Below the pieces are notes generated by a model. The model did no database searches, was not told the DNA's origin, and saw only the letters and a program-made list of their open reading frames with translations. Both the position numbers and the translations under genes were made by a program. A stretch of DNA of 64,000 nt from Staphylococcus simulans. Its GTDB lineage: Bacteria; Bacillota; Bacilli; Staphylococcales; Staphylococcaceae. The stretch is taken from positions 62,001 through 126,000 of the forward strand of contig NZ_MRZJ01000005.1 of NCBI RefSeq assembly GCF_002994445.1, given 5' to 3'. Shown here piece after piece: positions 18,010 to 26,320 of the stretch; position 1 is the stretch's first letter; each line of letters opens with the position of its first letter.

Positions 18010-18835
18010 CCATCAAATTTTAGGTTATCAGCCTGGTTCAAGTCCGATTCATCGTGTCAATGCGACAGTCAAATTAGTATTCTTATTACTAGTCAGTGTG
18101 GCAGCAATGACTACTTATGATACCCGCTTCTTAGTCGCAACGAGTATTCTATCGTTAGTCATCTTTAAAGTTTCAGGTATCAAATGGCGTCAAATCAGCT
18201 TTGTGGTGAAGTTCATAGCCTTCTTCACTATCATTAACATTGTTGCGGTCTATCTGTTCGATCCAAGTTACGGAGTAAGACTTTATAAAAGCAATACTGT
18301 GCTTTGGCAAGGTATCGGCAGGTTCAACCTGACAACACAAGAGTTATTTTACTTATTCAACTTATGTTTAAAATACATTTGTACTGTACCGCTCGCATTG
18401 GTGTTCTTGTTAACAACACATCCGAGCCACTTCGCATCAAGCTTAAATAAAATCGGTGTGAATTATAAAATCAGCTATGCAATTGCACTGGCACTGCGTT
18501 ACATTCCAGACATCCAAGAGACTTACTTCAGTATTTCACAAGCCCAGCAAGCACGCGGCTTTGATATGAGCAAGAAGGCAGGTTTATTGAAACGTATTAA
18601 AGGTGTAGTTAATATTGCGACACCTTTGATTTTCACCAGCATTGAACGTATCGATACTATCAGTACCGCAATGGAAATCCGTCAATTCGGCACAAGAAGC
18701 AAACGGTCTTGGTATGTCAGTGAACCTTTCCGAGGCTATGACTATATCATCTTGCTATTTGCGATAATCATGCTTGTCATCACTATCTTGTTGTTCTTTG
18801 TGAACGGCAGCCGTTTCTATAATCCATGGATATAA
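18002..18835 (+). CDS. ECF transporter transmembrane component EcfT
   Basis: A 277-residue membrane scaffold linking S component and ATPases. Hydrophobic helices occur near 20-55, 60-80, 110-135, 235-262. The coupling helices carry the family ARG motif (QAQQARGFDM near 175) and the second one EIRQFGTRSKR near 225. ATG 18002 lies just behind AAGAAGGTG inside the end of the ATPase gene. With the S component and fused ATPase this is a complete dedicated transporter. Confidence 0.9.
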   Translation: MSNHQILGYQPGSSPIHRVNATVKLVFLLLVSVAAMTTYDTRFLVATSILSLVIFKVSGIKWRQISFVVKFIAFFTIINIVAVYLFDPSYGVRLYKSNTVLWQGIGRFNLTTQELFYLFNLCLKYICTVPLALVFLLTTHPSHFASSLNKIGVNYKISYAIALALRYIPDIQETYFSISQAQQARGFDMSKKAGLLKRIKGVVNIATPLIFTSIERIDTISTAMEIRQFGTRSKRSWYVSEPFRGYDYIILLFAIIMLVITILLFFVNGSRFYNPWI

Positions 18836-18839
18836 TAAT

Positions 18840-18878
18840 AATGAGAGATTGTCTTATAAAGACGACCTCTCATTTTTT
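18840..18878 (+). terminator. Terminator of the SAM hydrolase-ECF operon
   Basis: AATGAGAG pairs with CTCTCATT, with GTC/GAC inside, followed by TTTTT. Confidence 0.85.
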
Positions 18879-18923
18879 ATAGCTTCTCCATCAAATGATT
18901 CTCAACTTATATTCAGAGTCTAA

Positions 18924-18958
18924 AAAACACCTTGAACCGCTACAATTCAAGGTGTTTT
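18924..18958 (-). terminator. Terminator of the DUF418 gene
   Basis: A 13-bp perfect stem AAAACACCTTGAA/TTCAAGGTGTTTT, loop CCGCTACAA; T run on the minus strand. Confidence 0.8.
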
Positions 18959-18966
18959 CAATCAGC

Positions 18967-19989
18967 TTATTTCTTTATTAACCGTATTGGCTTAAGGTAA
19001 GTACCAAGTTTCCAAATATATTCTAAAGGTCCAAGTGTGAAGTACTTCAACCAAACCACACTAAAGACAATTTGGATGCAGTAAATCATGAGGCATAAAA
19101 TCAATGTGTGTATTAAGTGAATACCTTGGCTGAAGAACAAATGCCCTGCTGCATAAAGGAATAAAGTCTGTCCTATATAATTCGTTAATGCCATCCGTCC
19201 ATAATACTTAAGGGGGCTTAAGAGTTTTCTACCTTTTCGGGTGTTCAGTACAGTCAGGAGGAATAGTACGTAGAATCCCGTCAATAAAGGAGAAGTCGCG
19301 ACAATAGCATGGTGGAATGCATTCCATAATTCTGGATACTGTTGCAATTGTGTACCGCCGGCTGCTTTATATGAATCAAAGTTAGGCAGTACGTAATAAT
19401 ATTCCAATGTGATCAGCGCCCCTATCGCAAATGCGAAAAAGAGTGCAGTCAACAGAGCCCATTGTTTGCGCAAGGTTTGAAACTTATGAATGAGTTGAAA
19501 TTGTGCCGTTGCTAAACCTAAGATGAAATACGCGAGCGCCATTATTAATTTATCTCCGATTACAACACAAGCTAAAAGCAGCAGCAATCCTGATACTAAA
19601 TTGAAATAGCGATTGAAACGATAGAATGGGATTAATATAACGCCGAATACCGCATAGATCAGTAATGCTTCTCCTGGCTGCAATTGCATATGAAAATAAC
19701 CGAAAATACCCAGCAATACTATACGTCGTATATAGACTATATAGGGATGTTTATTCTTTTGTGCTGCGCGATTCATGAAAATATAAAAGCCTATACCAAA
19801 TAGGAACGTAAATATCGCAAAAAACTTATTCTCAATAAAAATATCTAGAAACTTTTGATAGGCAATATCTGCTTGTGAAAAATCTGGGATGACATGCATA
19901 ATTGCGTATACATTCACTAAAATAATACCTAACAGCGCAAAACCTCGTAAGTAGTCCAACTCATCAATTCTTTTTGTTATTTGTTTCAA
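18967..19989 (-). CDS. DUF418 (YeiB-like) integral membrane protein
   Basis: About 340 residues with at least eight hydrophobic helices. The N-terminus has RIDELDYLRGFALLGIILVNV, a shared mark of YeiB/acyltransferase-3-like proteins, then FTFLFGIGFYIF; the C-terminal DUF418 part ends with FTLGPLEYIWKLGTY. Function is unknown; relatives are near transport and envelope genes. The start was set at TTG 19989, 10 nt after GTGAGGAG; the longer reading begins at another TTG (20043) with no good ribosome site. Single gene between terminators. Confidence 0.75.
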   Translation of the reverse strand: MKQITKRIDELDYLRGFALLGIILVNVYAIMHVIPDFSQADIAYQKFLDIFIENKFFAIFTFLFGIGFYIFMNRAAQKNKHPYIVYIRRIVLLGIFGYFHMQLQPGEALLIYAVFGVILIPFYRFNRYFNLVSGLLLLLACVVIGDKLIMALAYFILGLATAQFQLIHKFQTLRKQWALLTALFFAFAIGALITLEYYYVLPNFDSYKAAGGTQLQQYPELWNAFHHAIVATSPLLTGFYVLFLLTVLNTRKGRKLLSPLKYYGRMALTNYIGQTLFLYAAGHLFFSQGIHLIHTLILCLMIYCIQIVFSVVWLKYFTLGPLEYIWKLGTYLKPIRLIKK

Positions 19990-20252
19990 AATCTTTCTGC
20001 TCCTCACACTTTTCTCTTTAAAATTAAAGGGCTGGTGTTTCAACCCTGTGCCTTATACTACCAGTATCTTTTTTAAAAGTAGTGATTTGATATGACATGA
20101 AGTGACAAAGTTGTAAGTTCTCTTTTGGTTTAAGGTCAGTATGTGTAATGTCGACACGTTTGTTCGGATTTGACCTTTTACTCTATAATTAAATTGTTAC
20201 TGCATAATGACTTGAATTTATGTAAGAATGAAGAGATTGTTGGAGGCGTATG

Positions 20253-20285
20253 ATGAAAATGGTGTGCAGAGGTTGGCAGCGATGA
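20253..20285 (+). CDS. Possible 10-codon leader ORF overlapping the TauE/SafE start
   Basis: GGAGG at 20242-20246 is followed by ATGATG; from the second ATG the frame reads MKMVCRGWQR and stops at TGA 20283-20285, sharing ATGA with the ATG of the transporter gene. Coupled translation or a leader peptide is possible; it is very short and could be chance. Confidence 0.3.
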   Translation: MKMVCRGWQR

Positions 20286-21040
20286 CTTTAATTCATGTAG
20301 TGTTAATGCTATTGATTGGTGTGTTCGGCGGATTTATATCAGGACTTGCAGGTATCGGCGGTGCGATCATTATCTATCCTGCTATATTATTGCTTCCGCC
20401 GTTGTTCGGTACACCGGAGTATAGTGCATATATCGCATCCGGTTTAACTTCAAGCCAAGTACTATTCAGTACATTGAGCGGTTCATTAAGTGCGATACGC
20501 AAGCCTGAGTTTCATCCGTCTCTTGTCTTTTATATGGGCGGCGGTATGGTCACAGGCAGTATTATCGGCGCAATCTTCACCAACCTTTTGACTACACCTG
20601 TCATCAATGGTGTGTATATCTGTATTGCTTTGCTAGCTTTAGTCTTAATGGTTATTAAAGTCCAGCCTCGTGCAGAAGCCAATATTCATTTCAATCCTTA
20701 TTTACTGATGATTGTCGGATTATGTATCGGTGTTGTATCAGGTATTATCGGTGCCGGCGGTGCATTTATTATCATTCCTGTCTTACTGGCTTTATTTAAA
20801 CTGCCTATGAATACGGTAGTCGCAAACAGCATAGTCATCGCATTCATTTCTTCTATCGGTGCCTTTTTAGTCAAACTGGTTCAAGGATATGTACCCTTAG
20901 GCAATGCGATGTTCTTAATTATCGGCAGTGTCTGTTTCGCACCGATTGGTTTAATGGTCGGCCGCAAATTGCCGAACTTTGTACAGAAATGGATTATCAG
21001 TCTGCTCATTATCCTCGCAGTTATCCAATTACTCTTTTAG
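20282..21040 (+). CDS. TauE/SafE (TSUP) family membrane transporter
   Basis: About 252 residues with seven to eight hydrophobic helices in two repeats, each opening with the family pattern: GGFISGLAGIGGAIIIYP near residue 16 and GVVSGIIGAGGAFIIIP near 155. The family moves organic or sulfur anions (sulfite, sulfoacetate and the like). ATG 20282 is 9 nt after AGAGG; the longer frame from 20228 begins with a polar stretch lacking a ribosome site. A TetR regulator follows on the same strand and then the carnitine operon; a role in moving a substrate of that pathway is possible but not shown. Confidence 0.82.
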   Translation: MTLIHVVLMLLIGVFGGFISGLAGIGGAIIIYPAILLLPPLFGTPEYSAYIASGLTSSQVLFSTLSGSLSAIRKPEFHPSLVFYMGGGMVTGSIIGAIFTNLLTTPVINGVYICIALLALVLMVIKVQPRAEANIHFNPYLLMIVGLCIGVVSGIIGAGGAFIIIPVLLALFKLPMNTVVANSIVIAFISSIGAFLVKLVQGYVPLGNAMFLIIGSVCFAPIGLMVGRKLPNFVQKWIISLLIILAVIQLLF

Positions 21041-21125
21041 GTTTAGCTTGTCTCTCTGACGAAGTAAGCTAAAATAAATAATAACGACATGTAAATGACC
21101 CATCAAAATAGAAAGCGGTGAAATT

Positions 21126-21656
21126 ATGGCGAAGCATCAAAAACGAGATATGTTATTACGTGCAGCAGCCGATATAGTTAATGAACGAGGTGTGAGTGCC
21201 TTAACGTTAGATGCAGTGGCACAGCGTGCCGAAGTCAGCAAAGGCGGATTATTATATCATTTCAATAACAAACAAGCTTTGATTCAAGGTTTAGTCGATC
21301 ATGCGAATGAACTCTATCGAGAGAATGTCAGAAGTTATGTAGATGGAGACCAGCAAGGCAAATGGCTTCAAGCATTTATCGAAGCGACACGCAAACATCG
21401 TCAAGAAAACAAAGCGGTGACTTCAGCTATCTTAGCAGCACAAGGCAACGATCGTAATTTGCTTGCGCCGCTGCAAGCAACCTATCAAGAATGGCAAGAC
21501 CATATACAAGCAGATGGTTTAGATCCAGTAGACGCAACAATTTATCGTTTAGCTGTCGATGGTCTATGGCTTTCTGATATTTTCGGTCTAACATCTATCG
21601 ATGACGAGATGCGCGAAGCTGTTTTAGATCGTCTGAAAGCATTAAGTTCAAAATAA
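21126..21656 (+). CDS. TetR/AcrR family transcriptional regulator
   Basis: A 176-residue repressor type: helix-turn-helix at residues about 8-54 (RDMLLRAAADIVNERGVSALTLDAVAQRAEVSKGGLLYHFNNKQAL), then an all-helical ligand-binding domain with a C-terminal part ending RLKALSSK. A GCGGTGA site precedes ATG. It is flanked by the TSUP transporter and, across a terminator, the carnitine operon, which starts with a promoter containing an inverted repeat; control of one or both neighbours is the likely role. The ligand is unknown. Confidence 0.88.
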   Translation: MAKHQKRDMLLRAAADIVNERGVSALTLDAVAQRAEVSKGGLLYHFNNKQALIQGLVDHANELYRENVRSYVDGDQQGKWLQAFIEATRKHRQENKAVTSAILAAQGNDRNLLAPLQATYQEWQDHIQADGLDPVDATIYRLAVDGLWLSDIFGLTSIDDEMREAVLDRLKALSSK

Positions 21657-21679
21657 AAAATCGGTTTAATCCTTATCAT

Positions 21680-21712
21680 GAAGGGCTCTCAAAGAAGGAG
21701 TCCTTCTTTTTT
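21680..21712 (+). terminator. Terminator after the TetR gene
   Basis: GAAGG.CTC pairs with GAG.CCTTC and runs into TTTTTTT. Confidence 0.85.
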
Positions 21713-21733
21713 TATTTTTCTTAAGCAATAGGG

Positions 21734-21769
21734 TTGAAATAAAACCGTCTAGTTGGTACACTAATCAAC
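21734..21769 (+). promoter_or_regulatory. Promoter of the carnitine operon with possible operator
   Basis: TTGAAA (21734-21739), 17 nt, TACACT (21757-21762). The -10 lies inside an imperfect palindrome whose ends are GTTG and CAAC (21752-21769), a possible site for the adjacent TetR regulator. Confidence 0.5.
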
Positions 21770-21821
21770 GTTGAAGAAATGACCACTCGAAAAAATAAAA
21801 AACTCGGAGGGAATCGTGTCA

Positions 21822-22709
21822 ATGAAAAAAGTTATGATTACAGCAGCAATTACAGGTGCTGGCGATACTACAGAAAAAAACAAAAACGTACCCGTAACGC
21901 CTCAAGAAATTGCGGATTCTGCAATTAAATGTGCACGTGCAGGTGCAACAGTTGCACATATTCACGCAAGAGATCCAGAAACAGGCGGCGTAAGTCACGA
22001 CGTAGAATTATATAGAGAAGCTGTTCGTTTAATCCGCGAAGCAGATGAAGACATTGTTATCAATATTACTGCAGGCGGAGGCGGCGACTTCATCCCGAAT
22101 ATGCAAAACCCTTATCAAGCAGGCGAAGGTTCAGATATCCAAACACCAGATGAACGTCATGAGCCGGTAGGCGAACTTCTTCCAGAAATTTGTACACTAG
22201 ACTGCGGCAGTGTCAACTTCGGAGATATGGTTTATATCAGCCCGACAGATTGGTTGCGCCGTCAAGCTCAATTAATCAAAGATGCAGGTGTTAAACCAGA
22301 ATTAGAATGTTTCGATAGCGGACATATCCGTTTTGCGAACCAATTAGTTTCAGAAGGTTTAATCGAAGGCGAACCTATGTATCAATTCTGCCTAGGTATT
22401 CCATGGGGTGCAGATAATGATGCGGAAACTATCGAATACTTCAAAACACGCTTACCAGAAAATGCGCATTGGTCAGCATTCGGTATCGGTAAAATGCAGT
22501 TGCCTACAGTTGAAGAAGCAGCTAAACGCGGCGGCAACGTACGTGTCGGCTTAGAAGATAACATCTACTTATCAAAAGGTGTTAAAGCGACAAACGAAGC
22601 ATTAGTAGAAAAAGCGGTTGAAATCTTAAAAGGTATCGATATGGAACCTATGACACCGCAAGAAGCACGTGAAAAATATAACTTAAAACAACCTAAAGGA
22701 GACAAGTAA
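21822..22709 (+). CDS. Beta-keto acid cleavage enzyme (BKACE, DUF849), likely 3-dehydrocarnitine cleavage
   Basis: Zinc-dependent TIM-barrel enzyme that condenses a beta-keto acid with acetyl-CoA to give acetoacetate and a CoA ester. Marks: KVMITAAITGAG at the start, the zinc-binding HIHARD near residue 46, NITAGGGGDF, LDCGSVNFGD near 126 and ELECFDSGHI with the second metal region near 163, and RVGLEDNIYL near 242. The two genes behind it are L-carnitine dehydrogenase-like and a hotdog thioesterase, so 3-dehydrocarnitine to betainyl-CoA is the likely reaction. The ATG at 21822 was preferred over GTG 21816 because family members start at MKK; both are in range of CGGAGGG. Confidence 0.85.
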   Translation: MKKVMITAAITGAGDTTEKNKNVPVTPQEIADSAIKCARAGATVAHIHARDPETGGVSHDVELYREAVRLIREADEDIVINITAGGGGDFIPNMQNPYQAGEGSDIQTPDERHEPVGELLPEICTLDCGSVNFGDMVYISPTDWLRRQAQLIKDAGVKPELECFDSGHIRFANQLVSEGLIEGEPMYQFCLGIPWGADNDAETIEYFKTRLPENAHWSAFGIGKMQLPTVEEAAKRGGNVRVGLEDNIYLSKGVKATNEALVEKAVEILKGIDMEPMTPQEAREKYNLKQPKGDK

Positions 22710-22710
22710 A

Positions 22711-23679
22711 ATGAAATTTGCAGTAGTTGGAACAGGTGTCATCGGCAGCGGCTGGATTACACGTATGTTAGCACACGGTCACGAAGTGATCGCAACTGAT
22801 CCAGGCGAAGGCGCACAAGAAGCAATGATGGCACAAATCAAACAAAATTGGCCTTACGCAGAAGAAATGGGCCTAGCAGAAAATGCGTCTATTGATAATC
22901 TTACTTTCACACCGCATTTAGATGAAGCTGTGAAAGATGCAGACTTAATCCAAGAAAACGTGCCGGAAGTAGAAGAAATCAAAGCAAGCGTACTGAAAGA
23001 AATCGACACGTACGCACGCCCTGACGCAATTATCGGTTCAAGTACTTCAGGGATTATGCCGACTGAACTGCAAGAAGGCTTAAAACATCCAGAACGCCTT
23101 GTTGTAGCTCACCCATTCCACCCTGTATATATCTTGCCTCTAGTTGAAATTGTACCAGGCAAAGAAACTTCTGAAGACATTGTAGTCAAAGCAGAAGAAA
23201 TGTACGAAGACATCGGTATGGATGTGCTTCATGTCCGTAATGAAATCGAAGGACATATTGCTGACCGTCTGATGGAAGCATTATGGCGCGAATCATTACA
23301 CATTGTTAACGAAGGTATTGCGACAACTGAAGAAGTTGATAAAGCCTTCACACACGCAGCTGGTTTACGCTATGCACAATATGGTCCATTCATGACATTC
23401 CATTTAGCAGGCGGCAACGGCGGTATGCGTCATATGTTAAAACAATTCGGTCCAGCATTGAAAAAACCATGGACAAAATTAGTAGCACCAGAACTTACTA
23501 CTGATTTATACAATGCAGTTGTAGAAGGCTGCGAAACAAGTTCACAAGGCTACACAATGTCAGAACTTGACCAAAAACGTAATGAATTCTTAGTAAGAGT
23601 GAAAAAACTTGCAGAAGAATATTGGCCTACTGAAACACCAGGTATGAAAAAACGCCAACCTCAATCTACGGAGGTCTAA
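22711..23679 (+). CDS. lcdH: L-carnitine dehydrogenase-like 3-hydroxyacyl dehydrogenase
   Basis: NAD-dependent oxidation of L-carnitine to 3-dehydrocarnitine in the cytoplasm. Rossmann fold at the N-terminus: FAVVGTGVIGSGWITRMLAHGHEVIATDP (residues 3-31) with an Asp that selects NAD. Then the 3-hydroxyacyl-CoA dehydrogenase pattern SSTSGIMPTEL near 110, VVAHPFHPVYILPLVEIVPG with the catalytic His near 131-145, and the C-terminal helical domain. 322 residues is the family length. It follows the BKACE stop by one base, with GGAGACAAG overlapping that gene's end, so translation is coupled. The substrate is inferred from this exact gene trio. Confidence 0.82.
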   Translation: MKFAVVGTGVIGSGWITRMLAHGHEVIATDPGEGAQEAMMAQIKQNWPYAEEMGLAENASIDNLTFTPHLDEAVKDADLIQENVPEVEEIKASVLKEIDTYARPDAIIGSSTSGIMPTELQEGLKHPERLVVAHPFHPVYILPLVEIVPGKETSEDIVVKAEEMYEDIGMDVLHVRNEIEGHIADRLMEALWRESLHIVNEGIATTEEVDKAFTHAAGLRYAQYGPFMTFHLAGGNGGMRHMLKQFGPALKKPWTKLVAPELTTDLYNAVVEGCETSSQGYTMSELDQKRNEFLVRVKKLAEEYWPTETPGMKKRQPQSTEV

Positions 23680-23682
23680 ATC

Positions 23683-24159
23683 ATGACGCGTTTATTCACT
23701 TATCAAACAACAGTCAAAGACGAGTGGCTAGATCATAACAATCACATGAACGATGCGGAATACAACCGCGTCTTCAGTAATGCGACAGATGCATACCTGG
23801 CACACGTTGGTTTAAGCGAATCAGAAATCGAACGCCGCCAATACACTGTATTCACTTTAGAAAATCATGAAACGTACCAAAAAGAAGTCAATAAAGGCGA
23901 AGATTTAGCAGTAGCCGTACAACTCATTGACCATGATGCGAAACGTCTTCATGTCTTCATGACTTTATATGATCAAGCAGAAGATATCTGTGCCACATAT
24001 GAAGTAATGTTGATGGGCATTGATACCAACTCAGGACGTCCTGCCCCATTCCCTGAAGACATCGCACAAAATATTGAAAAAGAAGCTGAACTTGTAGATA
24101 AAGAAGGATTAGAACAACCTAAAGAACTCGGTCGTCAAATTGGTATCAGACGTAAATAA
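23683..24159 (+). CDS. Hotdog-fold thioesterase, probable betainyl-CoA thioesterase
   Basis: A 158-residue 4HBT-type thioesterase. DEWLDHNNHMNDAEYNRVFSNATDAYL (residues 13-39) is the active-site helix signature, with HxxxNHM followed by the catalytic Asp; then VFTLENHETYQKEVNKGEDLAV and HVFMTLYD. As third gene of the operon it would release betaine and CoA from betainyl-CoA, so the set converts carnitine to glycine betaine, an osmoprotectant, plus acetoacetate. CGGAGG precedes its ATG 3 nt after lcdH. The specific substrate is inference from the operon. Confidence 0.8.
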   Translation: MTRLFTYQTTVKDEWLDHNNHMNDAEYNRVFSNATDAYLAHVGLSESEIERRQYTVFTLENHETYQKEVNKGEDLAVAVQLIDHDAKRLHVFMTLYDQAEDICATYEVMLMGIDTNSGRPAPFPEDIAQNIEKEAELVDKEGLEQPKELGRQIGIRRK

Positions 24160-24223
24160 TAAAACGATCGAATAGATTAATATCACAATTTGCTTAACAC
24201 CCTTTGGTGATAATATATAGATT

Positions 24224-24267
24224 AAAAGGTTCCACTGGCTTAATGAAAAGCTGTGTGGAACCTTTTT
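24224..24267. terminator. Bidirectional terminator between the carnitine operon and the TPM genes
   Basis: AAAAGGTTCCAC pairs with GTGGAACCTTTT across a 19-nt loop; T or A runs on both sides. Confidence 0.85.
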
Positions 24268-24278
24268 GCTTGTTAATA

Positions 24279-25151
24279 TTATTTATAATTACGCATGGAG
24301 TTGGGGTATTTTTTATCACTGCCATGCAATTTACCTGATTCTTTTCGTTCTTCGTTACGTTTTTCTCTAAGCTTAGCACGCTTCTTAGATAGTTTTCGCA
24401 TTCTCTTAAGTCTTGAATGTGTATCTTGTTTTTCTTCTTTTGCTTTTCCTTTTCCGCTTGATAAAAAAGAAGTTAACAGGATAAGTGTTCCCGTAATAGC
24501 ACCGAACCATGTACCATTTCTGATAAAGCCCCAAAACGCAGCAGATAACTTTTCTGCAGCTGTGGGCTCATTTCGATATTCAAACTTTGGAAGTGTATGA
24601 CCTTTTTCTTCAGCTTTATCAATACCCACAGGGATTTCTTCTTCTACTTTATCGTAGAGTCTTACCAGACCTTGACCATATTGTTTATTTTCGAAAGCTT
24701 CTTCAGCGGTCTGCTTAACCAGCGCTTTGGTTTTACGCTTTGTAAAATAATGTTTAAGCTGCTGGTCAGCATAAATTGTGACCGAATCAGGTGATGCTTC
24801 GTTAAATAGAATAACCGCAGCATTAATAGGTTCGGTAAAATCACCAGAATGATAGAGGCCTAATTGATAAGCTTCATAAATACGTTTAGCATATTTTTCA
24901 GGCTTGCTGCCTTCTAAGTCTTTCTCAGTCACAACCATTAAATCATAGTTATACCTATTCTCACTTGAATGCTTTTGAAGATGATTAATTTGATCTCTAG
25001 TCAAAATATGTGCATTATCTTGTACATAAATATGGTCTTCATTGAGCATCGGTAATGGTTTATACTCTGTTTCACTGCTAGAGATATACGTTGTTCCCAT
25101 TCCTAACACAAATGTGATCATGAGCACTCTCAATATATTTTTAGAAACCAC
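24279..25151 (-). CDS. TPM-domain membrane protein, second of a pair
   Basis: About 290 residues: an N-terminal helix (LRVLMITFVLGMGTTYI), an extracellular-side TPM domain (residues about 30-160, LPMLNEDHIYVQDNAHILTRDQINHL..), a second helix GTWFGAITGTLILLTSFLS and a highly basic tail (KKRAKLREKRNEER). TPM domains occur in photosystem repair, phosphatase-like and LemA-associated proteins; no function is set. The reading frame extends further upstream, but the GTG at 25151 is chosen because GGAGGAGGTG lies 6 nt before it. That site is formed by glycine codons of the upstream gene, whose stop overlaps this start by 11 nt. Confidence 0.75.
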   Translation of the reverse strand: MVSKNILRVLMITFVLGMGTTYISSSETEYKPLPMLNEDHIYVQDNAHILTRDQINHLQKHSSENRYNYDLMVVTEKDLEGSKPEKYAKRIYEAYQLGLYHSGDFTEPINAAVILFNEASPDSVTIYADQQLKHYFTKRKTKALVKQTAEEAFENKQYGQGLVRLYDKVEEEIPVGIDKAEEKGHTLPKFEYRNEPTAAEKLSAAFWGFIRNGTWFGAITGTLILLTSFLSSGKGKAKEEKQDTHSRLKRMRKLSKKRAKLREKRNEERKESGKLHGSDKKYPNSMRNYK

Positions 25152-26031
25152 GGCCAGCACCTCCTCCGCCGCCGGAACCGCCGCCAAAGCCGCCGCCTCC
25201 AGAGAATCCGCCAGATGAACCGGATGAATAACCAGCTGAAGTCCCTGTATCACCAATACTTCCAAAGCCTCCATAATAGTTCGTATCAGATGGGCGTCCG
25301 CCTCCGCTTTTGCCACCTTTGTGATCATCATCATCTTTTGTAGTTAAAATACCTACAAACAAAGCAAATAATGGATAAAGAATACCCAAAAGGAAAAACA
25401 GCAGCAACTCTTTAATACGTCCCCAATAAAAACTGGAACTGCGCTGTGTTAAAAAATGCCATTTAGCCGCTATACTATCAGAGAGCGGTGCATTTTTATC
25501 AGTATATTTATAGCCGGTTTGGCTCCTGTCATACATGGCACGATAAATATTCTTAAGACCTGTGTTATAGTTGCCTTTCTTTAAATCTTGAAGACCATAA
25601 TCATCTATAATAGCCCCCACCCTGGCATCCGTGAAATAACCTTCCAAACCATAGCCGATTTGAATTTCTATCCCTCGGTCTAATGCACCATTTTTCTCAT
25701 CTAAAGTTAAAAATATTACTATCCCGTTATTAATGTCTTTCTTACCTACACCATATCCGCGTAATAAACGCAGTGCATAATCACGTCTAGGTTCTTCTAC
25801 TTGATCCATAGTAACCATCAACATTTCAATACCTGTTTCTCGTTCAAGCTTTTTACCCAAGTCATTCATTTCTTTAATTTCATCATCACTTAACAGATGG
25901 GCATGATCTTGAATAAACAAGTGGTCTCGATTCAATTCTGGCAAGGGTTGTGTGATTGCGAAGAGTGGTGATGCAAAAGTTAAAATACTTATCAGCACAA
26001 ACCCTATGACTATGTATATTTTCTTTTTCAT
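25141..26031 (-). CDS. TPM-domain protein with glycine-rich C-terminal tail
   Basis: About 296 residues. N-terminal signal/anchor (KKKIYIVIGFVLISILTFASPLFA), then a TPM domain (about 30-165: LPELNRDHLFIQDHAHLLSDDEIKEMNDLGKKLERETGIEMLMVTMDQ, GIVIFLTLDE.., IEIQIGYGLEGYFTDARVG), a transmembrane helix near 215-240 (LLLFFLLGILYPLFALFVGIL) and a tail of Gly and Ser ending GGGGGAGRGF. This layout is that of YgcG-type proteins, often next to LemA. The start is taken at ATG 26031 (weak GGGAAG site); an ATG at 26073 adds a Cys-rich stretch without a ribosome site. It forms an operon with the second TPM gene. Confidence 0.8.
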   Translation of the reverse strand: MKKKIYIVIGFVLISILTFASPLFAITQPLPELNRDHLFIQDHAHLLSDDEIKEMNDLGKKLERETGIEMLMVTMDQVEEPRRDYALRLLRGYGVGKKDINNGIVIFLTLDEKNGALDRGIEIQIGYGLEGYFTDARVGAIIDDYGLQDLKKGNYNTGLKNIYRAMYDRSQTGYKYTDKNAPLSDSIAAKWHFLTQRSSSFYWGRIKELLLFFLLGILYPLFALFVGILTTKDDDDHKGGKSGGGRPSDTNYYGGFGSIGDTGTSAGYSSGSSGGFSGGGGFGGGSGGGGGAGRGF

Positions 26032-26200
26032 ACACTTCCCACACTTTACTACAAATTTCTTAATGCAATTCATCTATACAATAAAATAGTTTACCAAAAT
26101 ACTTATCTAAATAGTATGATTTATTTTAAATTTACAATTAATTAATCATTTGTACGAAATAAAAAGTATTAATTCCTTGAGTAAATAGCATAGAAAGCGT

Positions 26201-26245
26201 TTGGTTAAGACACCCTACGCACTTCCTTCAGACAAACGGAAGTCT
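26201..26245 (-). repeat. Short dispersed intergenic repeat, copy B
   Basis: Inverted copy of the element at 2539-2583, with 20 of 20 bases equal in the core (26226-26245) and about 65 percent over the remaining part by eye. It lies in the 289-bp stretch between the TPM and zinc-ribbon genes, which otherwise only shows AT-rich promoter-like sequence. Confidence 0.6.
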
Positions 26246-26320
26246 GACCCGCCATAATAAAAGCACCTCGAACTGTTCTGTGTTCAAGGCGCTGATATGA
26301 TTGATTTATTCCCTCTATTG

